Positions 25,531-34,937 are shown, counted from the stretch's first letter. The stretch is 64,000 nt of DNA from Halobiforma lacisalsi AJ5 (GCF_000226975.2 NZ_CP019285.1:1364001-1428000); one strand, 5' to 3'. Translations and numbers: made by a program. The notes: a model not told the origin generated them from the sequence alone.

Positions 25531-27816
25531 TCAGTCGGCAGGTTGGGTGTCGGTCTCCTCGTGGCCGAACGGATCGTACTCCTCGCCGCCGCCTTCGTAG
25601 AACTTCTGGAAGAACTCCACGTACTCGAGGCGGAGCATCTGGATCCCTGCCGCGGTAATCCCCAGCAGGAGGACCAGAACGTGCCCGAACACGAACACGA
25701 GGATGGCAAGCGGGATGCCGATCCACATCGGGTCCATCCAAATCAGACCGACGAAATCCTGTTCGTAGCCGGTCACGTCGTACGTCGGGAGGTTGAACAC
25801 GGTGTACCCGTGGTCAGTGTAGCCGCCGAACACGAGCAGGTTCACCGCGAACGCCATCCCGGCTTTCGCGAGTAGGACGGCGACCAGCCGCAGGTACGAG
25901 AGGACGTGCCCGAACGCCCATGCCGGAATCTCGAAGACGCCTGAGATCCCCTCGCCGATGCCGACCATCACGGCGCCGACGAAGAAGGCCCCGATCGCCG
26001 CGAGACCGACGGCCTCCGGCACGACGGCGTAGTTTGCGACGAAATCCGGCTTCTGAGAGACCGCGTGGCCACTGAAGATCCAGACGAACAGCCCGTTCAT
26101 CGTGAGGATCCACGAAAGCCGTTCGTAGACTGCGGCCTTGAGGCCGTGGCTGAGTTCGTTGATGAACCCCAGGATCAACCCGATGTTGAGGTGGATCAGG
26201 CCGAAGACCAGGCTGAAGACGATCCACAGCATCGCCCACTCGGTCGACTGCAGCCCCTTGTCGAGCGTATCCATGAACAGGTACGTCGACAGAACGCTGT
26301 GGATCCCTTCGGGCATCCAGTACTCGATGTGGACGCCGAACATCTCGTCGTACAGCCAGCCGAACAGCACCGTGAATCCGCCGGCCCAGAGACCGATCGT
26401 CCCGACCGCCTTGCCGGCGTCGGAGTCGAAGGCCTTCCAGGCGCCATAGCCCATCAGCATGTACAGCAGACCGTAGCCGATGTCGCCGATCATGTACCCG
26501 AACGCGAACGGGTACGTGAGGAAGACCAGCACCGTCGGGTCGAGTTCGCTGTACTTGGGTTGGGCGACCATCTTGACCAGCAACTCGAACGGCTTGGCCG
26601 GCGTGATGTTGTCCAGAATCACCGGCGGCTCGTCGTCCATGGTAACGGCGCCGCTACCGTGGCCGTCAGCCCGGACGCCGCCGTCGGTCGCAGCTTTGCG
26701 CTCGACCGGCTCTTCGTCCTCGTCGGGTTCGGCGGTCGGACCCGTCTCGGCTTCGGTCTCCTCGCCGCCCTCACCGTCACCGCTTCCGGTGTGGGCTTCA
26801 GCACCGTGCTCGTACTCGTCGTAGTCGGCCTGTTCGAGTTCCTCGATTTCGACGCTGTCCCCGACGGTCTCTCGCAGGGCAGTGACGAGTCGGTCGTACT
26901 CCGAGCGGGGCAGCCACCCTTCGGCGATAAAGGCCCGTTCGCTCGTCGCGAACTGGAGCGGCGCCTCCGCCCGCTGGACCTCGATCGAGAGCCGTCCCTC
27001 GAGCGTCTGGAGGAACTCGCCGTGTGCCGCCGCGATCTCGTCGAGTTCCGCGTCGATGCTCTCGATCTCGGATTCGAGTTCGCGCTTGCGCGACTCGAGG
27101 TCGGTGACGTACGCGTCGGGGCTCTGATCCGTATCTGGCACCTCGTGGCGAGTGAAGTCGACGCCGACGATCGCGTCGCCCACGAAATCGGGGTCGGCGT
27201 CTTCGGCCGGCGCGGCCACGATGGCCACGACGTCGCCGCCGGTAAACGTCTCGAACGCCCGCACGTCGTCGGACGCCTCGAGCGCGTCGTCGATCTCGTC
27301 GACCGACCCTTCGCCGACGACGACGTCGACCGAGTCGTATCCCGACAGCAGGTCGAGGTCGATTCCGAGTTCGGCGAACGGAGCGATGCGATCGATCCGG
27401 TCCGTGACCTCCCGGAGTTCAGCCTCGACGTCGCTGCGCTGGTCGTCGAGTTCGTTGACCCGCGTGCGGACCTCCTCGAGGTGGGCCTCCCAGTCGTCGT
27501 CGACCTGTCCCAGCGGCGTCGCCGACGTGTCCTCGTCCAGGTCCGGTACGGGGGCGACGACCTCGGCGGCCTGCTGACCCGCGGTCTTGGTTTCTTCGTC
27601 CAGACCGAGCGTGCTCTCGAGGGCCCGGACGGTCACCAGTTTCTCGGAGGCGTCGTCGGCCCCCTCGATCGGGTTCCCGTTGTCGAACCCCTCCCACGAG
27701 CCGTCGTAGTCCGAGAGGTGGACCAGATTCAGGTCGTGGATCGTCTCGATGACCGTGGGCATGACGCCCTTGGAGCCGGTCACCGAGACCTTGCTCATCT
27801 TCTCAGGTCTGAGCAT
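25531..27816 (-). CDS. atpI: A-type ATP synthase subunit I (membrane subunit a)
   Basis: 761 aa; the stator membrane subunit forming the proton path with the c-ring. Start ATG 27816 (MLRPEKMSKVSVTGSKGVMP). Residues 1-320 form the cytoplasmic part with coiled coils (LEEVRTRVNELDDQRSDVEAEL). Residues about 333-385 are a highly acidic Gly/Glu/Asp insertion. The rest has about eight membrane helices; the essential Arg lies in AFGHVLSYLRLVAVLLA. It overlaps atpH by 14 bp. The long plus-strand frame opposite it (26065-27978) is a shadow. Confidence 0.95.
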   Translation of the reverse strand: MLRPEKMSKVSVTGSKGVMPTVIETIHDLNLVHLSDYDGSWEGFDNGNPIEGADDASEKLVTVRALESTLGLDEETKTAGQQAAEVVAPVPDLDEDTSATPLGQVDDDWEAHLEEVRTRVNELDDQRSDVEAELREVTDRIDRIAPFAELGIDLDLLSGYDSVDVVVGEGSVDEIDDALEASDDVRAFETFTGGDVVAIVAAPAEDADPDFVGDAIVGVDFTRHEVPDTDQSPDAYVTDLESRKRELESEIESIDAELDEIAAAHGEFLQTLEGRLSIEVQRAEAPLQFATSERAFIAEGWLPRSEYDRLVTALRETVGDSVEIEELEQADYDEYEHGAEAHTGSGDGEGGEETEAETGPTAEPDEDEEPVERKAATDGGVRADGHGSGAVTMDDEPPVILDNITPAKPFELLVKMVAQPKYSELDPTVLVFLTYPFAFGYMIGDIGYGLLYMLMGYGAWKAFDSDAGKAVGTIGLWAGGFTVLFGWLYDEMFGVHIEYWMPEGIHSVLSTYLFMDTLDKGLQSTEWAMLWIVFSLVFGLIHLNIGLILGFINELSHGLKAAVYERLSWILTMNGLFVWIFSGHAVSQKPDFVANYAVVPEAVGLAAIGAFFVGAVMVGIGEGISGVFEIPAWAFGHVLSYLRLVAVLLAKAGMAFAVNLLVFGGYTDHGYTVFNLPTYDVTGYEQDFVGLIWMDPMWIGIPLAILVFVFGHVLVLLLGITAAGIQMLRLEYVEFFQKFYEGGGEEYDPFGHEETDTQPAD

Positions 27817-28135
27817 GGACGTCCTCCTGGAACAGGGAGACGACGTAGTCGGTTACCTCGTCGATCCGGTCTTCGGCCTGTCCGGCGAGTTCTTCCCGTT
27901 CCTGCTCGCCTTCCTCGAGGATCCGTTCGCACTCCTCGTCGATTTCGTCGCGCGCCTCCTCGAGTTGGCGCTCTTTGAGTTCCTGTGCCTCTCGTTGCGC
28001 GTCCGTGCGAATTTCCTCGGCTCGTTCCCGGGCCTCGGCTATTCGCTCGTCGCGCTCTTCCTCCGCCTCTGCGACGATCTCGTCGGCCTCTTGCTCCGCC
28101 GACTTAATTCGTTCGAGAACCTGTGGCCTCGGCAT
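27803..28135 (-). CDS. atpH: A-type ATP synthase subunit H (peripheral stalk)
   Basis: 110 aa of almost continuous charged helix (MPRPQVLERIKSAEQEADEIV), AhaH type, which pairs with subunit E as the outer stalk. Heptad patterns with Glu/Arg predominate; the C-terminus (DYVVSLFQEDVHAQT) contacts the membrane subunit. It is the first gene of the cluster and the first of the transcript, with a promoter expected in the 233-bp gap between it and the divergent methyltransferase gene at 28369. A start at the ATG at 28135 matches the family. Confidence 0.9.
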   Translation of the reverse strand: MPRPQVLERIKSAEQEADEIVAEAEEERDERIAEARERAEEIRTDAQREAQELKERQLEEARDEIDEECERILEEGEQEREELAGQAEDRIDEVTDYVVSLFQEDVHAQT

Positions 28136-28368
28136 ACTCTAAGCAAGCGAACGTTTGAAAGAGCGCGTATATGGTAGTTGCGAAACCACCTCGCCGGCCG
28201 CGATGTCCCGACGCCGGTATGGATCGATTACTCCGTTCCCGGTCGACGGTGTTCGACTTCCGAGACCCGGGAGCTGGAACGACGACCGGTCGCCGCGCCG
28301 ATCGCAGAGCCACAGCCCCGCCGACTGGAACAGTAGACATATCCCGATCGGATCGCAATCCCTGAGTA

Positions 28369-28992
28369 ATGGGAATCCTCGAGAACAAGGCCAGGGCCCG
28401 GCTGTTCTACAAGTACCTCTCGAAGGTGTACGATCAGGTCAACCCGTTCATCTGGAACGAGGAGATGCGCGCCGACGCCCTCGAGTTGCTCGAGTTCGAG
28501 GACGACATGACCGTCCTCGACGTCGGCTGTGGCACCGGCTTCGCGACCGAAGGGCTGCTCGAACACGTCGACGAGGTGTACGGGCTCGACCAGAGCCGCC
28601 ACCAGCTCGAGCAGGCCTACGAGAAGTTCGGCAAACGCGCGCCGCCGGTCCACTTCCACCGCGGCGACGCCGAACGCCTGCCGTTCGCGACCGATACGTT
28701 CGACGTCGTCTGGTCGTCGGGCTCGATCGAGTACTGGCCAAACCCGATCCTCGCGCTCCGGGAGTTCCGCCGCGTGCTGAAACCCGGCGGACAGGTGCTG
28801 GTCGTCGGCCCCAACTACCCCGACAGTTTCCTCGCTCAGCGGCTCGCGGACTCGATAATGCTGTTTTACGACGAGTACGAGGCTGACGCGATGTTCAAAC
28901 GGGCCGGCTTCGAGGACGTGAAACACGCCTTCATGGGACCGTCCTACGATCCCGACGTCGCGATCACGACGGTCGGTCGCGCGCCGGAGTAA
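28369..28992 (+). CDS. SAM-dependent methyltransferase, quinone-biosynthesis-like
   Basis: 207 aa class I methyltransferase. SAM-binding motif I VLDVGCGTGFATEG (about residues 48-61), acidic residue in GLDQSRHQLEQAYEKF, motif GDAERLPFATDTFDVVWSSGSIEYWPNP and RVLKPGGQVLVVGPNYPDSF. The N-terminal ARARLFYKYLSKVYDQVNPFIW resembles MPBQ/MSBQ- or menaquinone-methylating enzymes rather than the UbiE type, so a step in menaquinone methylation is plausible. The gene is divergent from the ATP synthase cluster, which is of interest because both belong to respiratory energy metabolism. The substrate is an inference. Confidence 0.78.
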   Translation: MGILENKARARLFYKYLSKVYDQVNPFIWNEEMRADALELLEFEDDMTVLDVGCGTGFATEGLLEHVDEVYGLDQSRHQLEQAYEKFGKRAPPVHFHRGDAERLPFATDTFDVVWSSGSIEYWPNPILALREFRRVLKPGGQVLVVGPNYPDSFLAQRLADSIMLFYDEYEADAMFKRAGFEDVKHAFMGPSYDPDVAITTVGRAPE

Positions 28993-29084
28993 CGACTCGA
29001 CTCGTACGGTTTACCGTCGGTCAGTTCCGGCCCAACCGCGACCCGGGCGGCGGGTGCGCCGGTACATCGGGACAGGGATCCGTC

Positions 29085-29627
29085 TCAGGCTGTCGCCTCG
29101 AGTTCCGCGAGGAGTTGCCCGTCGACGACCAGCCCGACGTTCACCGTGTCGCCGACCTCGATCGTCGGATCGTTCGTCTCGGCCACCCGAAAGCTCGCCC
29201 GTTCGCCGGGCCGCCAGTGCGGGCTCGCCTCCGCGTTGAACGGTCCGGTCGGCGCGCCGTCGAACCCCACAGCGCCGACGAACGGCACCGGCGGCTGTTC
29301 GGACAGTTCCTCGCCGTCGACGGCCACCGTCAGGGAGAGTTCCCGAACGTCGATAGCGTCGCCGGTCGCGTGCTCGATGGTGATTTCGGATCCTCCGCCG
29401 TCGATCGTAAGTTCGAACGCGGCCATCGTCGGGGCGTCGACTGGCCCTGTGACGAAACCGACGGCAATCACCGCAACGAGACAGATCGTGATTCCGACCA
29501 GGAGGACTGTCCCGAGGAGCGGGCTTATGCCTCGATCTTCCCATCGGCCGCGTTCGCACAGGTTCCGTGTTTGGCGACCGGGATGCTGGTCGAGATCAGC
29601 CCTCCGGGGACGCGATGACCGTGCCAC
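29085..29627 (-). CDS. Archaeal type IV pilin N-domain protein
   Basis: 180 aa if started at GTG 29627; the true start may be nearer the motif, but no ATG is found there. The class III signal sequence is DRGISPLLGTVLLVGITICLVAVIAVG: prepilin peptidase would cut before the hydrophobic stretch, leaving a pilin-type helix. After it comes a beta-rich domain (AAFELTIDGGGSEITIEHAT, LTVAVDGEELSE) with no Cys. Such proteins form pili or pilus-like adhesion structures, or carry extracellular ligand-binding domains. No pilus assembly ATPase or prepilin peptidase gene is in the window, so it would be assembled by machinery encoded elsewhere. Confidence 0.75.
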   Translation of the reverse strand: MARSSRPRRADLDQHPGRQTRNLCERGRWEDRGISPLLGTVLLVGITICLVAVIAVGFVTGPVDAPTMAAFELTIDGGGSEITIEHATGDAIDVRELSLTVAVDGEELSEQPPVPFVGAVGFDGAPTGPFNAEASPHWRPGERASFRVAETNDPTIEVGDTVNVGLVVDGQLLAELEATA

Positions 29628-29753
29628 GGGGCGTTCTGCTCCTCCGTTACTATATAAACTGAAGCAATGACGGGTATATTATGGGTTCCGGTTGTTCCCG
29701 CCCGAAAACCCCGCGAGCGACCGTTCAACAGGCCGTGGCGGGACTGAAATCAC

Positions 29754-31022
29754 TCATCCGTCTTCGCTCTCGACCCCGTCGTTCTCGATCGTCGGACTGA
29801 TGGCTCGAGTCGACGTCTCTACTCCGAGTTCGTAGTCGTCGGTCGGCGGGACGTACCAGAGCGTCCCGTCCTCACCATCGGTTTCGCCGATTTCGACGCC
29901 GTCAATGGAGATCGTCGCCCGCTGTGGGTCGCCACTCGAGGCTTCGCGGACCGTGATCTCCGTCGGACCGTCGGCCGGTGTCTCGTTCAACGTGATCTCG
30001 AGTCCGGCTTCGCTCCACTGGTCTTCGGCGGTGATCGGGAGTTCGTCGACCGACAGCTTCTGGATCTCGCGGTAGACGTTCCCGGTCCCGGCGTCGAGGT
30101 AGACCTCGAGGTTGCCCTGGTCGTGAACGTACTCGAGCCAGTAGAAGTGTCGCTCCGAGCTATGGTCGTGGAAGGTTGGACTGTCACCGGTCGCTTCCGA
30201 GGCCCACGGATACAGTTCGTTACTGTGGTAGAACGATTCGAACTCCTGGAACTGATCGGGTTGCGTGGTATCCCGATTGTCGAACCGAATCGTTTCGACG
30301 AGGTACGTCTGGTCTTCGATCGTCGCGATACTGTACCCGTTCTCGGTGGTCCGAAGCGCAAACTCGTATTCCGTCCCTGGTTGGGTATTTTGCGTCGCAA
30401 TGGCCAGGTTCGTGCGGGGTTGGGTCTGATATGCCTCGAGCACTGCGCGATCCGCCCGGAGCTCGTTCCGTGAAAGCGAGTACCCGGATACTCGTCTCGC
30501 ACGATTCTCTAACTGATCGAGCGCGGCCTCGAGTTCGTTCGCTTCGTTGTAGCTGCGCAGCAGGGTCTGTGTCAATTCGACGGTCGATCGCTCGCCGTTG
30601 GCGTGCGATCGAACTGCCTCGTGTTCGCGCTCCTCGAGTTCGTCGATCCGATCCTGGATCCGCTCGTGTGCTCGCTCGGCCATCTCTCTTCGTTCGGTCG
30701 TATTGGCCTCGTCGAACGCCCCATCCGACAGAACGTAAAGCTCGTGATCGATTCGCAGGGCGTCGTCGGTACTCGCGAGGCCCAGGCCGAGATCCGATCC
30801 GTGCTCGACACGCTCCGTTTCGCCGGCGTTCGGGAGCGTGAGACGGTTCGTGGTGTTTTCGACCGAGATCGGATCCGAGGGTGCTTGCTGGACGGCGCTC
30901 ATCTGATCGGTCGTCCCGACTCCTCCGTGGGCCTCGCCGCTGGGACCGGCTGCGACGAGGGGCATCGCGAACAGGGAGGACAGGAGAACCGCAGCGAGGA
31001 CAGCGGGGATCGCGCCCTTCAT
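29754..31022 (-). CDS. Secreted protein of unknown function with coiled-coil middle
   Basis: 422 aa, start ATG 31022 (MKGAIPAVLAAVLLSSLFAMP), a Sec-type signal peptide ending around residue 25. The middle (residues about 100-200) is a charged helical region (RERIQDRIDELEEREHEAVRSHANGERSTVELTQTLLRSYNEANELEAALDQLENRA type) that could dimerise. The C-terminal half is beta-rich with RHFYWLEYVHDQGNLEVYLD. No catalytic motif is recognised. It is divergently transcribed from the membrane-HTH gene at 31174, with starts 151 bp apart, so the two may be co-regulated. The family looks haloarchaea-specific. Confidence 0.72.
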   Translation of the reverse strand: MKGAIPAVLAAVLLSSLFAMPLVAAGPSGEAHGGVGTTDQMSAVQQAPSDPISVENTTNRLTLPNAGETERVEHGSDLGLGLASTDDALRIDHELYVLSDGAFDEANTTERREMAERAHERIQDRIDELEEREHEAVRSHANGERSTVELTQTLLRSYNEANELEAALDQLENRARRVSGYSLSRNELRADRAVLEAYQTQPRTNLAIATQNTQPGTEYEFALRTTENGYSIATIEDQTYLVETIRFDNRDTTQPDQFQEFESFYHSNELYPWASEATGDSPTFHDHSSERHFYWLEYVHDQGNLEVYLDAGTGNVYREIQKLSVDELPITAEDQWSEAGLEITLNETPADGPTEITVREASSGDPQRATISIDGVEIGETDGEDGTLWYVPPTDDYELGVETSTRAISPTIENDGVESEDG

Positions 31023-31043
31023 CGGCCCACCGTACGGGCTCCT

Positions 31044-31052
31044 GATATAAAA
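31044..31052 (-). promoter_or_regulatory. TATA box of the secreted-protein gene
   Basis: On the minus strand TTTTATATC lies 22-30 nt before the ATG at 31022, giving a leaderless transcript. The plus-strand neighbour at 31174 must use a separate promoter on the other side of the same gap. Confidence 0.6.
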
Positions 31053-31173
31053 GACGGTCGCACCCGTCGTAATGAACGTATTCGCCACTCGATCGGCCGT
31101 CTGCCGATAGTAAATGGCGTCTTGTCTTCTATGGAAAGGGTTTTTTCCCCCGGGAAACCACCCGTTGGTAGGT

Positions 31174-32547
31174 ATGCGGTTATCCACCGCCGTTACGCTC
31201 GCCCTCATAGCCCTCCTCGTTACGCCCGCCGTGGGGGCGGTGGCCGCCGTACCGTCGGACTCGGGGTTCGTTTCCGAACCGAACCCCGATGTCGGATCCG
31301 AACTGGACCCGGTCCCGGCCCCAGCACCGGATTCGGCGCTATCGCCGACGGTGACCGAGCGGTCTCCGTCCACGCTGTCCGAGACAGGGACAGCGGATGC
31401 GATGTCTTCTCCACGCATCCAAGCTGATACCGTCGCTTCCGACCGCGAACCGCTCGAGCCCGCCGATCCCGGACAGATAATTCGGCTGTCCGTTCGCGAT
31501 GACGGCGACGTCAACTGGTCGATCGAGAGCCGGTTCCTGCTGGTCGGTGAGGAAGACGAAGAGACGTTCCAGGAACACGCCCAGGCCGTCGTCTCCGGTC
31601 AGCGGGGCGTCGGCTACGACATCCAGTCGTTCGAGACCGCGCTCGAGGCGGCGGAGGCGGAGACCGACCGCGACATGGAGATCGTCGACGCAGGCTGGGA
31701 CGAACCGCGAACGGAGCCGTACGAACCGGTCGAAGGCGGCGGTGACGACGCGCTCTTCGGCACCGGGAATTCGGAAAACGAGACCGTCAAAGTCGGCATC
31801 ATCTCCTACTCGCTGACCTGGGAGAACTTCGCTACGGTCGACGACGAGCGCGTCTACTTCGGAGACGCGTTCCAGTCCCCGCAGGGGACCTGGTTCCCGA
31901 GCCTGACAGACGATCAACGGCTCGTCGTCGAGTCGCCCCCGGGATACGCCCTCGAGACGCCGACCAACCTCACCTGGGACGGCCCACACCAGTTCGAGGA
32001 CGGCGAACTCGAGATCGTCTTCGTCCGTGGACCGTCTACGTCTACGGGGGCGTGGCTCGACTGGTCGGTCGCCGGTGGACTCCTGATCGCTATCGTCGGC
32101 GCTGTGGGCGGGTACGCGCTCTACCGCTATGCGGGGGGCGACGGGGACGGCTCGCCGCTCGAGCGACTCCCGGTCGTCGGGGGCGCGGAATCGGACGGCG
32201 GAGCAGTAGCGGACAGCCGTCGTTCCGATACCGCCGACGACCCAACGGAAGCGGCGTCGGTCGACGCCGCTACTCGAGAGCCGGACACACAGTTCCAGTA
32301 CGAGGAAGATATCGACGACGACATCGATCCCGAACTGCTGGCGGACGAGGAGCGCGTTCATCGACTGCTCAAGCAAAACGGCGGCCGGATGAAACAGGCC
32401 AACATCGTCACGGAGACCGGCTGGTCGAACGCGAAAGTCTCGCAACTGCTCTCGCAGATGGACGAGGACGGCGAGATCGAGAAACTCCGGATCGGCCGCG
32501 AGAACCTGATCACGCTGCCGGACGTGGATCCGACGGAGATCGACTGA
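31174..32547 (+). CDS. Membrane-anchored protein with signal peptide and C-terminal winged helix
   Basis: 457 aa, start ATG 31174 (MRLSTAVTLALIALLVTPAVG) with a Sec-type signal peptide. Extracytoplasmic domain about residues 25-285, then one membrane helix (WSVAGGLLIAIVGAVGGYALYRY), then a cytoplasmic domain. The end (residues about 390-457) is a winged helix: LADEERVHRLLKQNGGRMKQANIVTETGWSNAKVSQLLSQMDEDGEI, with the wing REN LITLPD. This topology, an external sensing domain plus cytoplasmic DNA-binding domain, suggests a one-component membrane regulator. It sits beside a divergent secreted protein and a convergent lipoprotein gene, possible targets. The regulatory role is inference. Confidence 0.75.
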   Translation: MRLSTAVTLALIALLVTPAVGAVAAVPSDSGFVSEPNPDVGSELDPVPAPAPDSALSPTVTERSPSTLSETGTADAMSSPRIQADTVASDREPLEPADPGQIIRLSVRDDGDVNWSIESRFLLVGEEDEETFQEHAQAVVSGQRGVGYDIQSFETALEAAEAETDRDMEIVDAGWDEPRTEPYEPVEGGGDDALFGTGNSENETVKVGIISYSLTWENFATVDDERVYFGDAFQSPQGTWFPSLTDDQRLVVESPPGYALETPTNLTWDGPHQFEDGELEIVFVRGPSTSTGAWLDWSVAGGLLIAIVGAVGGYALYRYAGGDGDGSPLERLPVVGGAESDGGAVADSRRSDTADDPTEAASVDAATREPDTQFQYEEDIDDDIDPELLADEERVHRLLKQNGGRMKQANIVTETGWSNAKVSQLLSQMDEDGEIEKLRIGRENLITLPDVDPTEID

Positions 32548-32583
32548 TCCTCCCGACCGACGGAGCCGATCCGCAGGTACGGG

Positions 32584-33336
32584 TTACGTGTCGTTCGAGT
32601 CCGATTCGTCGTCGGTCGGACTCGAGTTCTCGTCGCCCGTGTCCGGGTTGAACTGAACGTCTTTGCCGACGGCATCGTAGATGTCGTCCCAGTCCTTGTC
32701 CTCGTCCATCAGGAAGACCTCGACGGTCAGCGCCCCTTCTCCGAACTCCTCGATTCCGGCCGGACGAACCTCGATGTGGTACGTGCCGTTCTCCTCCATG
32801 CGAACGTGTCCCGTCCGTTCGACGATCTTCTGTTCGTCCTCGTTGATCTTGACGAAGAAGTAGGGCTCGCCCACAACGTCGCCGTGTTCCGGCGGATCGA
32901 CGTTCTCCATGCTGGTGTTGGCGACGACCTCGAGGTTGAAGTTCGAGTAGCCTTCCCCGTCCTCTGCGGGCTCCTTGTCGACGAACTCGACGCGCTCGAT
33001 TCGGTCCTCACGCTTGTCCTCGAGCGGTCGGTTCGGTTCCTCCGGCGGGGTCCACTCCGCGTCCGCGGTGGTGTTTCCACTGTCCCCGCCCCCGTCATCG
33101 TCCGTTTCGTTCTCGGTCCCGTTCGGCTCGACGCCCTCGTCGAGCTGCTCGGTCTCTTCGTCTTCTCCGTCTTCTTGTTTTTCCGCTTCGTCTTCTCCGT
33201 CTTCCACGTCTTCCATCCCGTTCGCGTCCGTCTCGGAGTCGTTCGACGGCTCCGCCCCGGTCCCCCCGAAGGCGCTGCACCCAGAGAGGACCACGAGCAA
33301 CGCAACCGCGACGACGGCGACGTTTCGAAATCGCAT
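32584..33336 (-). CDS. Lipoprotein with acidic low-complexity N-terminal region
   Basis: 250 aa, start ATG 33336 (MRFRNVAVVAVALLVVLSGCS); LSGC at residues 17-20 is a lipobox. Residues 21-95 are very acidic and low-complexity (NGMEDVEDGEDEAEKQEDGEDE, Gln/Glu/Asp/Thr) as often in haloarchaeal cell-surface linkers. The C-terminal domain (about 100-230) is beta-rich: YSNFNLEVVANTSMENVDPP, GEPYFFVKINEDEQKIVERTG, GTYHIEVRPAGIEEFGEGALTVEVFLMDED. No enzyme motif. The IS66 element lies just 121 bp upstream of its start codon, on the same strand, and may influence its expression. Confidence 0.72.
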   Translation of the reverse strand: MRFRNVAVVAVALLVVLSGCSAFGGTGAEPSNDSETDANGMEDVEDGEDEAEKQEDGEDEETEQLDEGVEPNGTENETDDDGGGDSGNTTADAEWTPPEEPNRPLEDKREDRIERVEFVDKEPAEDGEGYSNFNLEVVANTSMENVDPPEHGDVVGEPYFFVKINEDEQKIVERTGHVRMEENGTYHIEVRPAGIEEFGEGALTVEVFLMDEDKDWDDIYDAVGKDVQFNPDTGDENSSPTDDESDSNDT

Positions 33337-33449
33337 CGTGGCTCCCGTTTCTGACGGGGTGCCCATTATTACAATCCCGATAAGCGCCGACGACCGGTTG
33401 GCCGACGGACGGGCCTGCACGGCCCTGTGATCGACGTTTCCGTGGTTTG

Positions 33450-33457
33450 CGTCGCGC
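33450..33457. repeat. Left target-site duplication of the IS66 element
   Basis: CGTCGCGC, exactly matching the eight bases after the right end at 35063-35070. Eight base pairs is the known target duplication length of the IS66 family. Confidence 0.9.
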
Positions 33458-33465
33458 GTACGTGT

Positions 33466-34914
33466 TTACCCCGAAGTCTCAACAGCCGGTTCAGTGTGAG
33501 CCCGTGATATCATCTCATTGTTGTTGACGACTCGGCGAAGTTCTTCGTAGGGATTGCGTCCCTGCTGGCGCCATGTCGCCAGCAGGGACAAGATCGTCTC
33601 GTGAACGAACATACCTCGATCGTTACGGAGTGTCCCGATGATTTTCCGGAGAACGACTGGTTCACGAAGTGCGTTCTCAGCTGCGTTGTTCGTCGGGGAG
33701 ACCGCTGGCTCACCGACGAAGGTGAGCCAGTGGTCGATCCCTCCTTCGATTTTCCCGAGTAGTGTTGCCACTGGTTCGTCGGTTACTGACCGCCCCACGA
33801 GCGATCTAAGCCCGTTCTGGCATGAGCGGTGCATCTGTGCTCTCTCACGAAGACTCGGGTCGGTCTCCAGCCACGACTGGAGACCGACGAACATCTGCTT
33901 GAGATACCGGTAAACGGGTTCTGCCTCCTCGTGGTCACTAGCAGCGTCTTCAGCTTCTCGGAGAAGATGTGCCCAGCACCGCTGAAGGTTACTGCTGAAC
34001 GCTGGATACGCCGTCCACCCATCGCAGATGACCGTTCCCGGGAAGTCCTCGCCGAGGACTTCCGCGGGAACATCACTTCCACGACTCTCCCTTACGGCGT
34101 ATAGCGTGTGCTCGCTCGTCCGAAACGTCCAAATCCACGCCTGCTCACCCTCGCGTTTGATACCGGTTTCGTCAACGTGAACGATCTCTGCTTGCTGAAT
34201 CTGTCTTCGAATCTGTTCGTATTCGCAGCGACCGGCGCGCGCAGCGCGCTCGGTCGCGTGCCACGCGGACGCGCCCGAGAGTTCTAATCCATGCAGTTGC
34301 TCGAACCGGTCAGCGATTTTCCGGTAGGGGAGGCGGTGATCGTACCGAGAAAGTGCTGCTTGAGAGATGACGTTCACCCCGAACTGCCCCTCATCGGGGC
34401 AGTCGGGGTGTGTAGCAACGGTTTCTGTTCCACAAGAGCTGCACTGGTAGTAGTGACGGTTGTACCGGGTGATTTCTGGTGGCTGTGGATCGGGAACCTC
34501 CTCGACGAGTCGGGGGCTGACGCCCACCGACTCGTCGAAGTGTTCGCCACACTCGGGACAACAGTCACAGGTGACATCGATCTCTTTGTCGGGATCTGCT
34601 GTTGCACGCCACTCAGGGTCGTGACCGTCCTTCCGTCCGGGAGTACCGCCATCGGTTCGAACATTCTCGTCTTCGTCGTCCTGCGAGGTCGGGGACTCGT
34701 CAGTCCCCGACCGTCGCTTACTGGGCGGTGTATGCGGATTTTCGTATTTGCGAAGGCGTGTTTCGAGTTCTTCTATCCGCTCGTCCTTCTGATCGATTTT
34801 CTTGTCCTTTCGCTTGTTCTCCCGTTCGAGTTCTTCGACTCGTTGCTCAAGTTGGAGAAGCCGAGAAAGGAGCTCTTCTTTGGTGAAATCGTCTGCGTTC
34901 ACAGACTCCACCAA
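33466..34914 (-). CDS. tnp: IS66-family transposase
   Basis: 482 aa, start ATG 34914. N-terminal leucine-zipper-like coiled coil (residues about 15-56, LLSRLLQLEQRVEELERENKRKDKK), then a Zn-binding Cys-rich region (CDCCPECG near 116-122 and CSSCG near 158-162), then the DDE core. Catalytic residues: D248 in IVHVDETG, D298 in VICDGWTAY, E413 in NNAAENALR. The length is full and no frameshift is present. The stop lies 8 bp inside the left terminal repeat. Expressed from inside the element towards the lipoprotein gene, so read-through is possible. Confidence 0.95.
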   Translation of the reverse strand: MVESVNADDFTKEELLSRLLQLEQRVEELERENKRKDKKIDQKDERIEELETRLRKYENPHTPPSKRRSGTDESPTSQDDEDENVRTDGGTPGRKDGHDPEWRATADPDKEIDVTCDCCPECGEHFDESVGVSPRLVEEVPDPQPPEITRYNRHYYQCSSCGTETVATHPDCPDEGQFGVNVISQAALSRYDHRLPYRKIADRFEQLHGLELSGASAWHATERAARAGRCEYEQIRRQIQQAEIVHVDETGIKREGEQAWIWTFRTSEHTLYAVRESRGSDVPAEVLGEDFPGTVICDGWTAYPAFSSNLQRCWAHLLREAEDAASDHEEAEPVYRYLKQMFVGLQSWLETDPSLRERAQMHRSCQNGLRSLVGRSVTDEPVATLLGKIEGGIDHWLTFVGEPAVSPTNNAAENALREPVVLRKIIGTLRNDRGMFVHETILSLLATWRQQGRNPYEELRRVVNNNEMISRAHTEPAVETSG

Positions 34915-34937
34915 CCAGTAGTGACAGCAGAAGTAAC

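Noticed and set aside
26065-27978. 637-codon plus-strand open frame opposite atpI and atpH
   Set aside because: Exact antisense shadow of certain ATP synthase genes; no recognisable motif, and GC-rich codon bias leaves the opposite frame free of stops.
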